The notes under the pieces: generated by a model | Told to the model about the DNA's origin: nothing | What the model saw: the letters and a program-made list of their open reading frames with translations, nothing else | The model's database searches: none | Assembly (NCBI GenBank): GCA_014058105.1 | Contig: JACGCM010001659.1 | Span: 1,674,001-1,738,000, forward strand | Source: Kingdonia uniflora | Taxonomy: Eukaryota > Streptophyta > Magnoliopsida > Ranunculales > Circaeasteraceae | Length of the DNA: 64,000 nt | Direction of reading: 5' to 3' | Program-made: the position numbers and the translations under genes | Part shown: positions 33,035 to 45,613 of the stretch, piece after piece | Layout: each line of letters begins with the position of its first letter | Numbering within the stretch: position 1 is the stretch's first letter

Positions 33035-34019
33035 CTACCAGTTATGATTATCTGAAACACAAGTTATGTTTTGTTATGCAGATGTTTATGTAGTCACAAA
33101 TTGGCAGACGCTTGGTAGAACCTTGTTTGGACATGACAAAAGACATGTATCATCGTGTTTCCTTTTAATCTTATTTTTATTCATAATTATTTTGCCAGAA
33201 TTAACTGAATTTCATAACCACATGGTATCCATGAACCCTAACTTCTACAAGGGAAGAAATGGAAATTAAACCCTTTTGAGGGGTCTTTCTATTTACGAAC
33301 CCAAGCAAATCTATATCTTTTTTGGACAAAGGGTAATCACAACTATCAAGATATTCATAGAATCAAACAAATGCTTGCGAGGTTATGATGGTTCCGACTT
33401 AAGGACCCTACACCTTGGCAAGATCTTAAGCGATGTGGGACTAAATCACTGGTGCAACCACCACTATTAGACTAAGCGTCTTTCCAATATTTGTTCAGTC
33501 AGGGTGTTACTGATCTGAACTTCTATTATGCTCATTTCCCACATGTCTTTGGTCTCTTCCTATTTTACTTTATGATCTGTTGGAGATGTTTTTAGGAGTT
33601 TCTATTAATTAAGTTTATTCTAGGAGAAATATCCTAGGGTTCTAGAATATATAGGAGATGGTGGTGTAATCTTTTAGTTGGTTGTTACTGAGAGAATTAA
33701 AAGGTTTAGTTTACATTTTGTGTTTTAGAGTTTAGAAAATTATAATTCTAATTAGGTTAATGTTTATCAATCCGGGTTATTGCTTCGGCGACTCAGATTT
33801 ACGTTAGTTGCACTCACCACTACAGTTGATTACTACTACTAGCACTGTCGTGTTGAGATTTACAAACCAGGACGAACCCAAAGATGACATCAATATAAGG
33901 AATCTACTTGCTAATGGACTTGGCATCACACCTCCTATGGAGTACTACTACTTTTATCTATCTCTAGATATTATGATAAAACAATATTTTAAGAATATGA
34001 GAATTATAATGGACTTGGT
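33035..34019. other. Sequence downstream of bL20m exon 2
   Basis: The first part is presumably 3' UTR. At 33577 TGTTGGAGATG begins an AT-rich stretch ending near CACCACTACA (33825) that resembles a short Copia-type solo LTR, but I found no target duplication, so I leave it uncalled. No gene seen. Confidence 0.35.
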
Positions 34020-36608
34020 TTCAGGTGGAATGCCTTCCATCACTGCTAATACTTTGCCCTCTTCAGCAGACACAATTCTGCAAGTAGAACCTTGGGCTGC
34101 ACCAAAAACATTAAGGTTATCCCGAATGACTAAACTAAGACCATTAAATACTTTATCTTTACTAAAAAAGGCATCAACATTAATTTTCTCCCATCCAACA
34201 AGCGGGAAAAGCCAATGGATCTTGATAGACGACCGTTCAAGCCAACTGGTAGGTGCATTAAAAATCATTTTATTGATGGCAACTAAAATGCATAGAGGAT
34301 GTTAGATTGTATTCTTAAAAATGAGGTCACAACGTGCCTTCCAAACAATCTAAGAAAGGGAGGTCACAAGGGCCCAGAGATCTTTATCAACAGGCCAGTC
34401 CTTGGGGGGTGAGACCCATAAAGAGATCCATTCCTAAACAGAGAGTTGGGAGAAGAAGTAGAGTAAACCCGAGAAGGTCATGCCATACCAAACTGCCAGC
34501 GAAAAGAGGCAGCCAAGGAGAAGATGGTACAAGTTTTCCGAGTAGGCCTCACATAACGGACAAGAGGAATCAACAAGGGTTAGTCGGCCCACCAACTTGG
34601 CTCGATATGGGACCATATCCCAGAGGCATTTCCATGCAAAGATCTGCACCCTGGGAATGGCATCATTATGCCAGAGTTTGAGCAGTAGTTGTGGGGGCCA
34701 CTCCAGAACCTCCATGAGGGAGCCCAACATAAGTACCCGATAAGCTGATTTAATAGAGAATTTTTTATCTTTAGAAGGACCCCACTTAAGATTATCATTA
34801 CCACCCAATTTGGGAAGGAAAATACTGGAGATAAGGTCTACCGATTCATCATCACACCACTAGTAGAGTTCCCCAAGTCGCCAGGAATGATGTTGGGGGT
34901 CAATAGAGTGACTTACTAATTGGGGTCGCACAACATCCAAACTACCCTTCCGAGGAGATGGCTTCCTCCCTACGGTCGAGGGGAGCCAATTGTCTTGCCA
35001 AAAATTAATAAGGTTCCCAGAACGAACCTGCCAACACGAATTGGCCTGGATCGTACTAATAGCCGACTGGACACTCTGCCACGTCCAAGAGGCATCAGCT
35101 TTCTTCCTGGCCTGGCGGATGCCGCACTCAAAAAAATATTTAGCTTCAGGACCTGAGCCCATAGCTCATAGCTCATAGGGATTCTAATGAAGTCGCCAGA
35201 CTATTTTGGACAGGTGGGCTTTCTTTGTAGCCCCCACTTCACGAATACCTAGGTCCCCTTCCCTTTTAGGCCTACAAACCTCTTTCCATTATTTTAGGTA
35301 CAGTGGTTTACCCTTGTCCTCCCATTTACCACACCAGAAGTCACGCTGGAGGCCATTGATGGTATTAAAGTAGATTGTGATAGGGCTAAGCAGGACATCT
35401 GATACGTTGGGATCGTTAAAGTAACCAATTTTATCAAGACAGTACGACCAGCCTGGGAAAGGAGTTTTCCGCCAGGACTGCAATCGATTAGAGATCCTTT
35501 CCTCAATATGTTGGAATGTCTGAGCTTTAGAGCAGTTAAAAAATAGATTGGTTAAGGTACCGTTAATTAGGTTACATGACTTTGACTTTGAGGAGCTGCA
35601 CAATGAGGCGACCCAGACGGTGAGGGAGGTTTTTACTGAAGAAGACGCCCAAATTGGCCAAATTAAGTTGTTGACCAATCGCGGCACAGAAGCTATCCAT
35701 AATAGATTTTATCTCATAAGCTTCATTAAGGTCGGCGCATCCAAAGAGGAGACAGTCATCCGCAAACAATAAATAGAAGACGGGGGGTCCTCTCCGAGAT
35801 GCTTTAATACCATGGATCTTATTCGACGCCTCCTTTACCCCTAACGTTCTAGATAGTCCTTCTATTAGAATAATAAAGAGAAAGGGACAGAGAGGGTCCC
35901 CTTGCTAGAGGCCTTGGGTGGGGGTAAGAAATCCATGGGAGGAACCATTGAGGAGGACAGAGTAGTACACTGTAAAAATACATTATTCAATCTATTGACA
36001 CCACTTCAGATTAAACCCTAGTGTCATCATAGTTTAGATCAGCGGCCTCTATTCAATTTGGTCATAGGCTTTAGACATATTAAGTTTGACTCCCATCAGG
36101 TAGAGCGATCTTTCTTCTTCTTCATCGTATGAATGAGTTCATGCGTCACTAGCATATTATCAGATATTTGGCGTTCACTGACGAAAGTTCCCTGGAGCGG
36201 GGAAATAATTTTTTCCAAGAGAGGCTTAAGGCGCGTAGAAAGAATCTTGGAGATAATCTTATAAGTCACATTGCACAAGCTAATCGGGCAGAAATCACTA
36301 GGTCGTGCCTTAGAGAAGTTATTCGCGATCATTACCACATGCGTAACATTGATATATTTGGACATAAACCCCTAGGCGAAGAAACTAGTAACCAAATTAT
36401 AAATATTTGGGCCTACCACATCCTAAGAATTCTGGAAGAAAAGCGCAGGGAAACCGTCTGGACCTGGAGCTTTATGAGGCCTAATGTTGTTGAGGGCTGC
36501 AAGTATCTCCTCCGGGGTTACCTCTATCATTAGTGGCTGATTCTCATCTGCCGTAATACATAGGCTAAAATGAACAAGGAACTCCGGGATGCCAGTCGCG
36601 TCAAAAGT
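34020..36608 (-). mobile_element. LINE A (L1-type), 3' part: RT, zinc-binding and RNase H regions
   Basis: On the minus strand from 36608: EVTPEEILAALNNIRPHKAPGPDGFPALFF, the RT block PSDFCPISLCNVTYKIISKILSTRLKPLLEK, SERQISDNMLVTHELIH, FADDCLLFG (catalytic box intact) near 35760, PTYQMSCLALS near 35410, then the zf-RVT region (SIKSAYRVLM, FAWKCLWDMVPYRAKL, CPLCEA with H and C residues following) and an RNase H start (WEKINVDAFFSKD, VIRDNLNVFGAAQ). Frames change often, so it is a dead copy. The 3' end near 34020 lacks a poly(A) and is truncated. The 5' part continues after the CACTA element, at 52401. Confidence 0.88.
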
Positions 36609-36829
36609 CACTAGGTGAAAAATGGTAATTAGCGACATTTGTGCACAACCATTAACAATATTTATAACTGTCGTAAAACTAATCAAGTTTTTGACATATC
36701 TATATATGACGTAAATGAATAAATATGTTGTATTTATCATAAAATGTCTTCTCAATTTATGACACAAATAACAGTCGAGCTTTAAATAGTTTACGACATT
36801 TGCTTATGCCGTATTATAAATTGAGTCTT

Positions 36830-37490
36830 AAGAGCATAAAACACTTTTTTGAGAAGTCTATTCTTCTGGAGATTTTAGCAGAGAAAAAATTCCATATTAT
36901 GGGAGAGAGAGGGATTTATAAAACCCTAGAATGAGTTAATTCATTTATTAATTAGCTTGACAACTCTCTTTCTCTCTCTCAACTTGAAGATCTGGTAATT
37001 TTAAACCGCTTTGGTTCAAATTTCTAAATTTATTATGGGGATCCTTGAGGTATTTTCAAGGGTTTATTTTGGTGTAATTAATTTGCACAATACCTCTCTC
37101 ACTCACTTCATTAATTTACTTTGTTTGATGTTTGGGGTGAAAAGAAAAATGTTTTCGATACTGAGGTTTCAAGCATATCTGCGATATTTTACAATAAACT
37201 TGCAGGTACACTTCATCTTCTCGTATGGTTAAGATTTAAGTAAGTTTATCCCACAAAATCAATCTCCATCTTTTTTGATTTGCTTGATTTGGTTTAGAAT
37301 ACAGTTTAATTTGGTCATAATTGAGTTCTAATGGCTCTACTTTTGAGTGCTTGAATCAAAAGTTGAAGCTTTCAGGGAGAGCGATTGAGCTTCTTGACTT
37401 GTCTAATGGGCTTCTGCTCAATATAAGTGAACCAAAAGGGGCTAAATGTAAATACTCTATATTTACAGATTGTGAAGTTAAGGAATGGTG
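36830..37490. other. CACTA left internal region
   Basis: Non-coding as far as I can see: a CT-rich leader-like stretch at 36960-36985 and AT-rich sequence before LINE B begins. The exact start of LINE B was not found. Confidence 0.35.
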
Positions 37491-37499
37491 ATAGATTAT

Positions 37500-38493
37500 T
37501 TTTAATTTTATTGGTCTTTCAAGGGTGTCTTCACCTTCGCTGAGAAGGAAGGCTCTCTAGTCATGGTTGTTGGCCCTAAAGTAAATTTATCCTCTAAAAG
37601 GATGTGTTACCCTTGTGGATTCATGGGTTTTACCCAAAAGCCTAGAACAATTGAAGAACCCAAAAAATCAGGGTGATGTTGTTAACAAGAGTAATGGTGA
37701 ACATGTTAATGAAAGCCTATATGCTTTATATTGTAAAATCCCATATTCACTTGCTACAGCACAAACTTTAGCGAATAAAGTTCATGGTCAAGTTGTTGAA
37801 AGGGTAGATAGTGCTCAATTGTTGATTGCAGGGAAAAGATGGGATACCCCTTTTCTAACAATTCCTTCTTGTGATGTAGCTGAGGGATTTTCTAAATTCT
37901 AGTTTAGCTTAATTGGTCTATAGGACCTTTAGAAAGTAAAATTTGCAGTGGTTCAGGAGTTTGCAATAGCTAATTGGAAACTATCAGGTTAGTGTAAATT
38001 GATCCCAATTGGTAAGGGTTTCTTTATAATTAAGCTGGATAATGAAGATGATAAGATTTTTCTCTGGAGTAAGGGTCCTTGGAATGTTGATAAGCCCCCC
38101 ATGAGATTGTAACCTTGGAGTCTTATGTTTTCGATTGATGATCATCACAACACTAATGCCCTGATTTGGTATAAGATCCCAGGATTGCCAAGTGAATTAT
38201 AAACTCCTAAAATTGCAATGTCTTTGGGTAAATCTATGGGAGCATCAATCCATTTTGACCAGTCTACAATTAACCATGATTTTGGATTTCATGCAAGTGT
38301 TCTTGTTGACATTAATCTATCCGAACCTATCCCAAATAAGTGTTGCTTGATGTTGAAAGAAAATTGATTAACAAGGAGGTAATTCTTTATAGAGTTCCCA
38401 AGTATTGTAGCCATTTTATGAGTATGGGGCATATGATTTCAAAGTATAAAGTAATACAGAGGGCTTGTAGGACTCAGGAACCACCTCAAACAA
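37500..38493 (+). pseudogene. LINE B ORF1 (DUF4283-type RNA-binding protein), decayed
   Basis: A plus-strand frame with scattered stops reads SLYALYCKIPYSLA, VVERVDSAQLLIAGKRWDT, FAVVQEFAIANWKL, IPIGKGFFIIKLDNEDDKIFLWSKGPWNV, HHNTNALIWYKIPGLPSEL and VLVDINLSEPIPNK. FFIIKLDNEDD...GPW and the following WYKIPGLP block are the DUF4283 and adjoining domain of plant L1 ORF1 proteins, which bind LINE RNA. The Cys/His knuckle after VPKYCSHF is degenerate. LINE C interrupts the frame at 38493, and it resumes at 45614. Confidence 0.75.
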
Positions 38494-39110
38494 AACTATT
38501 AGCAAGAGAAATATTACCTTCTTCAGAAGTAGCATTGATAAAAAAGGCTTTCAAGAGAGAGAGAGAGAGAATCTGGGTTTTCCTATTTCATTTCCACCCC
38601 CATCTTCTTAATCCACCCCATCAGCCTCAGGACGTGGCGACATCCCCCCATCCCCATTCCTCTTTTGGGTGCTTTTTCCCCTCCATCTCTAATCCCCCTT
38701 GGCGTGCGGGTTTAGGTGTGCTTTGCTTTGTTTTCTAGTCATGCAATGTTTGTTTGTGGAGAACTCCTGAAGGCGAGCGTCAGACTCTCGAGGGGCTACT
38801 ATCTTCCCACATTTCCAATTCCCAATTTTCCTCATAATACAGTCTTTGTTTGAGTTTTTGGAGTATGATCAAATCATCTCTAAACAGTTTTCCTCTGTTG
38901 TTATTTTTTCCTGGTGTGTTTCCCCTGCAAGTGAGGAGTTTGTGGTCATTGGTTGGTAGAGAACGGCCGGAATGGTATAACAAGGGTGGAGCGACTACGG
39001 CAATGACATCGGTTTGAATTTGGTGGCTTTTTGTGAGAGGATGAGGAAGTGATACGACTGGGCTCCAGAAGAGGAGAGTTTCAAGGGCGCTTTCGGTGAA
39101 AAATAAAAAA

Positions 39111-39160
<50 letters not shown>

Positions 39161-39784
39161 TGTGTGGGCTTCTTTTGGCTTGGGATTTATCTTGGATTTT
39201 TTCTTGGTAGGCTTGGAAAGTGAATGGTGGCAGTTGGGCTGTGCGGTAGGTAACCCGGTAGATCTGGGTGTTTGGTTTAAAATTTCTTATTATGTTGTTT
39301 GGTGTATCTGGGCATATTAGTGGTTTGGGTGGGATCTGTTTTGTATAATAATTAGAACGACTCAATTCTGGGACGCCTGTCGAAGGAGTTATGGGGAGAC
39401 GTCTATATGACTATTTCAATGGTTTTTCCTTTATCTCTCTGCTAGCTGATTAACTCTCTCAACCATCGTTGCAGTGGGTTATAAGTTCCATATCCTTCTC
39501 CACTCTCTGTTTACATATTGGGTTAGTGGGGTTAAACAGTTTTCGATGACTCTTGCACTTCTCTTTTCTGAGTTCAGGGGGTTTTCTCGGTTGGATGATG
39601 GGTGTTTATTTCTGAACTGCTTTGGGGTGTGTGTATTTGGGCAGTCGGACTGCCTTGCTTAATAGTGTGTTAAGGGAAAGTGGGGAAAGTTGTAGGTTAC
39701 ACGGGAAGTTTTTCGGGTGGCCGTGGGGTGGCAGCTTTGGATTTTTGGTTGTGTTTGTCAGGTTATTTGGACTTCGTCAATAGT
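38494..39784 (+). other. LINE C 5' UTR region with (TA)n microsatellite
   Basis: No conserved ORF. A GA run lies at 38556-38570 and a pure TA repeat at about 39116-39158. Short open frames here (for example 38340-38738) straddle the LINE B / LINE C junction and are not genes. Confidence 0.6.
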
Positions 39785-40700
39785 ATGGAACGGCTTACAA
39801 TGCGTAAACCTCGTGGGGCGGCAGTAGTCTAGTTTCCCCCTGAGAGCTTACGTGTCGAAGAAGCTCGTTGGCGGTTCGCCCTAATAGGTACAATGTCTTT
39901 TGACCCGGACCTCGGCCTCACAAAAATTGTGTCGGCATTAAAGGGCTTTTGGAATATGGAAGCATCTGCGAATATACAGTTTTTCTACCGTGTGGTAAAC
40001 GATAAGCTGTACTTTCTAATTAAGTTATGGTCTGCCTATGAGTATAATTTTGTATTGTTAAACCAACATTGGAATCCTTACAGACATACGTTTATATTGC
40101 TGCCGTATGTGGCTTGGGCACCTATTGCGCCCTTAGTTTTTAAGCATGTGCCCTTTTGGTAAGGTTTAATATCATTGATCTTTTTTTTGGTACCCCTGAG
40201 TTCCTTGCGGCCTTTGGGCAAAGTCTAGGCCAAGTGTTGGTTACAGAGCCTAATATAGATAATTGTAAAGTGATCAAAAAAGGATACAGAGCACGGGTGG
40301 TGATGGATATATACGGGGTTCTCCCTCCGACAGTTTGGGCGGAGATGGAGTACGGGCCGCTCTCCATTGAAACATTGTATGAAGGAGCCCCAGTGAATTT
40401 CTGTGAGCGTTGTTTTATGACGGGTCATCGAGTTTTGGGTTGTTCGTCTATCATCACTGAGGAGGACAGTGTTGGGGGGGAGGGAAAGGTTCAGTCATCT
40501 GAAGGTGGACTTCGCTAGGAGCCAGGTTTTGATCGAGGGATACATGTGCAGACCCCTCGTCAATCTCGATCACAGGCCCTATAGCAGTCTGGGGCACTGG
40601 AGCGGGTAACCCCAGAATTTCCACCTCATCCTAGTCAACTCGTGAAAGGGAAGGAGCCAGTGAGAGTTGAGTAGTTGAGCCCGCTGCTTTAGACATCCCA
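39785..40700 (+). pseudogene. LINE C ORF1 (DUF4283 plus CCHC knuckle)
   Basis: Begins ATG at 39785 (MERLTMRKPRGAAVV, then a TAG), continues RVEEARWRFALIGTMSF, LTKIVSALKGFWNM, then after a frame change FFGTPEFLAAFGQSLGQVL, GYRARVVMDIYGVLPPTVW and FCERCFMTGHRVLGC, a CX2CX4HX4C zinc knuckle. The counterpart in LINE A is at 57577-56813. ORF1 proteins coat LINE RNA in the ribonucleoprotein. The amber codon and frameshift make this copy non-functional. Confidence 0.8.
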
Positions 40701-41474
40701 TCGAGGGAGAACGCAGCATATTACTCATCCGGAGGCTACCTCAGACTGGCATTTTTTTATAGTGGAGCAGATTTTCTAGCGTTTGAGGGTCTCCCTGATC
40801 TGGAGATGACAGGACCGTCAGGGGACCCACAGTGGCAATGGGGTGGCCAGGATGGTTGAGATACTCTGGCAGGTCTGGTAGGGGGTCAGTCACAGTCACG
40901 ACAGATTCTTATTGAGGAGGAACATTTGACTTTCCAAGTGGACGGTTTTGTTTTTGAGGGCATGGTTTTGACAACGGAGGGTAAATAAGATTGGGAGCAG
41001 CCTGAGGGAAATGACGACGGGGAGAGAGGGGTTGAGGCTAGTCCACAGAGGGGGACAGCGGTCTGATAGTGGAGGAGTTGGAGTAATTCATATTCAAAGT
41101 AGCTCGGGTGATTTATGCCTTGTCCCGTCCTTACCATCGGCCTCGCGTATGGCTGGAAGCCCGATTGGAGCTATGAGCTCGTCTACCCGGGGACAGTTTC
41201 CTCAGGATCCTGACCAGGCACGACAAGATTTGGGTCCTTCTACCAGTTATTACCCATCTTCATCCCGCGTGGCCCGTCGACATTTGCGTGCTACTACACT
41301 TATTACTGAGATGTATATACCATTCTCGCCTCCGCTGGCCAGTAACCGTAGGTCTTCTCACGCTCAGGTGCGTCATTCCTTATCTCTTTCTTTTCAGTGC
41401 ATTCGATGCACATATCTCTTATTTGATCCTTCTTCTAGGGTTTGGGTGGCTCCGCGGAGACCACCCGGGCCATT

Positions 41475-44400
41475 ATGATTATTATTTCCTAGAATTGTCG
41501 AGGTTTGGGCCGGCCGGCGGCAATTCGGCACTTAAAAGAGCTTATTCGATCCTCCAATTGGGATATTATTTTTCTGACTGAGACCAAAAGATCCATTGCA
41601 AAAATGCAAAATCTGGTACGTAATCTTAACTATCCCAATTGGGTTGATGTTCCAGCTGCTGGTGTTCATGGCCGGTCGGGGGGTATTTGTGTACAATGGA
41701 AGAATAATTTATCACTTGAAGTAGTTTTTAGTAATAAATACATCATTAATGTCCTGGTCACCTCGGAACCGGTGGATAATCCTTGGATAATTTTATTTTT
41801 CTATGGTAGTCCGTACTAGAAAGATTCAAATGAGAGCTGGCGTTTGGTGGAAACTACGGGTAAAGGTTACAATGGTCCTTGGCTTATTATGGGGTATTTT
41901 AATACTATTTTTGATAGCAAGGATAAAAGGGGAGGAAAACCTTTTCGAGCGGCTAAGAGTGTTTTTGCAAGGGAGGTTACACAGCAAGTAGGTCTCATGG
42001 ATATGGGTTTCTCTAGGCATCCCTTTACTTGGAACAACAGACGGCGGGGTTGGGCTAAAATTAAAGAGCGGTTGAATCGAAGTATGGCAAATGCTGATTG
42101 GATGCTTATCTTTCCATCAGCTAAGGTTTTACATTTACCCGCCCTAGGGTCAGACCACACCCCGTTAAGCCTTGATACTACCCCTCAATTTTTGACTCTA
42201 GGTAAATGCTTTTGATTCCAAAACATGTGGACTCGGGAACCTCAATTCCCTCTATTGATTTAAAATTCTTGGAAAAGTTCGGAACGCGGATCTCCAGCCT
42301 AACTGGTCAAGGGTAAGCTTTAAAATACGAAAGCCGACCTTAGGACCTGGAATAAAAAAAAATGGTCACGTCCCTAGTCGTCTTTCTGCGTTTAAAGAAG
42401 ATATCGCTTGTATACAGGCCCTTCTATTTGAGGAAGGAAGTGCCTCCCGGGAACGGGAACTTCTGGGGGAGCTGGAAGAACTCCAACTGTGCGAAGAGAT
42501 GTTCTGGCGACAGAAATCTCCGGTGAACTGGTTGGTAGAGGGGGATCGAAACACTAAATTTTTTCACATACAAACCCTTTTCCAACGAAAATTGAATTCC
42601 ATTGATTGGCTCAAGAATGAGGTCGGTGTGTGGACCTCAAACACAACTGAGATTGGGCAAATTTTCCTTCACGATATGGCTTAGAACTATCAGACATCCC
42701 ACCCGGTGAGTGTCCCTGAATATCTTCAGCACTTTACCCCGTGTATTTCGGCGGAGGACAATCTGTCCATGTTGCGGGAGGTCACCTCCGAGGAGATTAA
42801 GGCGACACTTGATGACATTAGGCCTAATAAAACCTCGGGGCCAGATAGCTTCCCTGCGCTATTTTTCCAACAATCGTGGGATGTGGTGGGTCTGGATATC
42901 TGTAACTTGGTCTCTACCTTCTTTGCTTCTGGCTTCATGCCTAAGCATATCAATGCCACTCATGTGGTGATGATCCCCAAGAATGGTAATAAGGCCCATC
43001 CTAGTGACTTTTGTCCTATCACTCTTTGTAATCTGATATAAGATTATCTCTAAGATCCTCTCCAAGCAGCTTAAACCCCTTCTTGAGAAAACTATCTCCC
43101 CATTCCAAGGAGCTTTTGTAAGTGGTCGCCAAATATCGGATAATGTATTGGTGGCGCATGAACTTATTCATACGATGAAGCGTAAGAAAGGCTGATCTGG
43201 CCTCATGGGTATCAAGTTGGACATGTCCAAAGATTATGATCGGATCGAATGGGGAACGTTGATTCAATCTTTGGCAGCCCTGGGCTTCAGCCTGACCTGG
43301 TGTCATTGGATTGAGCAGTGTATTTCTACAGTTCGGTACTCTGCCCTGATTAACGGTTCAGCCCATGGGTTCATAACATCTAGACGGGGACTTCGGCAGG
43401 GCGACCCCCTTTCTCCCTTCCTGTTTATCATCCTAATGGAAGGCCTTTCGCAGGAATTGAGAGTAAAGGAAACGGAACAAAAAATTCATAGCCTCCCGCG
43501 GGGCACCTCCGGTGTCCCACCTCCTTTTTGTGAATGATTGTCTTCTTTTTTTCCGTGCGGATATTGCGGAAGCGTCCTAAATGAAATCTATCCTTGATGA
43601 TTTCTGTGCAACAACGGGTCAACAACTTAATCTGGCTATATCAGGAGTTTTTTTAGCAAGAATCTCCCTCTACGCCTGTGTCGTCTTGTTGCCCGCCTTC
43701 TCAAAATTAAAATCATGCCTCCCGATAAACGATATCTGGGGACGAATATTTTCTTTGGCCGGTCCAGAGCTCAGATCTTTCGTCGTATTGAAGAGCGTAT
43801 TTCTAACCGGGAAACTTTTTTCCCAGGCAGGACGTACTGTTCTGATTAAGTCTGTGACTTTGGCGATCCCTACGTATCAGATGTCCTGTTTTGCCTTACC
43901 CAAATCTACCTGTAAAAATATTAATAGGGATCAACGGGATTTTTGGTGGGGCAAAGGGAAAGATGCCCGAAAATCGTTATATTTTCAAAAAATAGAAGGA
44001 AGTCTGCCGGTCGAAGCATGAAAGAGGGCTGGGTATTAGGGAGGTTGGGGCTACTAATAAGGTACGCCTCTCTAAGTTAGTTTGACGGCCTCATCAGTAG
44101 CCTGACGACCTTTGGGGACAGGTCCTCAAGGCCAAATACTTTCCAAATTGTTTTATTCTGCATGCCCACCCGAAAGCGGATTCATCGCGGACTTGGCGCA
44201 ATATTCATTCTGCCATTACGACGGTCAATGCTCATTCCTACTGGCATATTCGATCGGGGCGCCAGGTGTTGTTTTGGACGGATAAGTGGTGTGCCCCGCT
44301 GGGGGGAGGATACCCAACTCCGAGGAGGGATTGTCCGTTGGAGAACCGCTCAATGGGTACAACATTTTATTGATTTGATTCGACGCACCTGGCGGAGGGA

Positions 44401-45569
44401 CGAACTTTATAAATGGTGCGATGATGCTTCGGCCGACCTTATATTCCATATCATCCTTCCACGGCTGGGTGAGCGGGATTATCTGAAATGGTGTCCCTCT
44501 AAAGATGGCAATTTTTTTATCAAATCGGCCTATCGTGTCATGATGAGGGGGATACACTTGGAGCCGATTACGGGAAAGCAGTCTTTTTATCTCAAATTCT
44601 GGCATAATAGAGCTACTCCTAGAGCTCAGTTATTTGCCAAAAAATGCTTACGGAATATGATACCCTGTCGGGCTTAATATTGGGGAGCACTTAGGCCTGG
44701 CTGATATTTCCTGTCTGCTGTGCTCAGCCCCCGTCGAGACTTTGCATCATATCCTCCTGGATTATTCCTTTACACGAGCTGTCTAGTTTGGCACGACCTT
44801 TGGGGGCCTACTACATGGGTTGTCCCATCTCTCTCTCCCAACGTAGATTGAGATGTGGCTCTCGCCACCCCCGAATTGGCCTATTGACCGAGCCACTTGG
44901 ACATTGGTAGTTTTCTCTATGTACTGGATGATTTGGAAGACTCGGTGTGCCTGGGTTTTTTAGAATACTAGGCTGAACCCCTCCAAGATCTGTCTGACCA
45001 TTAATAAATTGGTGTATAATGAACCAATTTTTTGAAATGACCAACTGGCTTTCAAGGCTTCCTGGGTTCCTCCAGCCCTAGGTTGGGAAAAAATTAATGT
45101 GGATGCCTCTTTTTGTAAAGATAAACTGTTTAATGATATCGGTTTAGTTATCCGTGATACTGATAATACATTTAGTACAGCCTGAGCTTCCTCTCGCCGA
45201 TTCGCATCTAGTAAAGAAGGCGAGGCATTAGCAGTTATGGATGGTGTCCTCTGAGCCAGAGAGCGAGGTTTCCAGAGAGTTATTATCGAGACTGATGCTG
45301 AGGCGATTCACTCCTTTTGTAAGAATGGCAAAGCAGCGATTTCCTGGACGACTAAAGCTATTCTACAGAACTGTTTGGCGATGTTTGGACAGTTTATTGA
45401 TATTAAAATATGTTTTGTACCCCGTACTGCTAATTCAGTCGCCCATGTGATTGCCACTAGGCCCATGGGTGACAATTTTGGCCGTACTTGGACTGTTTCC
45501 CCGCCTGAATGGTTGCAGGTATCTCTACAGGCCGATGGAACCTCTTTTGTAAGTACTGCTGTTTATTAA
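41475..45569 (+). pseudogene. LINE C ORF2 (endonuclease, RT, zf-RVT, RNase H), broken
   Basis: Starts MIIIS then TAG, then NCRGLGRPAAIRHLKEL and FLTETK: the APE-type endonuclease, whose core continues through WLIMGYFNTIFD (usually GDFN, the catalytic Asp is Tyr) to LGSDHTPL near 42150. RT runs from about 42500 (SPVNWLVEGDRNTKFFH, PSDFCPITLCN, GRQISDNVLVAHELIH, GIKLDMSKDYDRIEW, RRGLRQGDPLSPFLF). The FADD box is FVND near 43530, losing a catalytic Asp. The zf-RVT region (SIKSAYRV-like, 44510-44780) and RNase H (WEKINVDASFCKD, ETDAEAIHSF, VPRTANSVAH) follow to TAA at 45567-45569. Several frameshifts and stops occur. Confidence 0.88.
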
Positions 45570-45613
45570 GATATAGTTTACCAATCAAAAAAAAAAAAAA
45601 CCACCTCAAACAA

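Larger units (their letters stand above)
38494..45600 (+). mobile_element. LINE C (L1-type), near full-length with poly(A), inserted in LINE B
   Basis: 7.1 kb on the plus strand, ending in a poly(A) run (45587-45600). CCACCTCAAACAA occurs on both sides (38481-38493 and 45601-45613), a 13-bp target duplication as made by target-primed reverse transcription. It contains a 5' UTR with a (TA)n tract, ORF1 from 39785 and ORF2 from 41475 (endonuclease, RT, zf-RVT, RNase H). It is of the same family as LINE A. Scattered stops and an altered RT active site show it is inactive. Confidence 0.92.

Noticed and set aside
33577..33825. Possible Copia solo LTR (TGTTGG...CTACA)
   Set aside because: No target duplication, no second copy in the window and no internal sequence.
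33808..34305. 165-codon plus-strand ORF
   Set aside because: Most of it is the antisense of the LINE A RNase H region, which has clear homology on the minus strand.
38340..38738. 132-codon ORF
   Set aside because: Crosses the LINE B / LINE C junction at 38493; its halves come from different elements.
39116..39158. TA repeat as a replication or matrix element
   Set aside because: A simple microsatellite in a LINE 5' UTR; nothing else supports a function.
41011..41478. 155-codon Ser/Arg-rich ORF in LINE C
   Set aside because: Lies between the ORF1 knuckle and ORF2 start, low complexity, no domain; probably ORF1 tail sequence read in part, so not listed as a gene.
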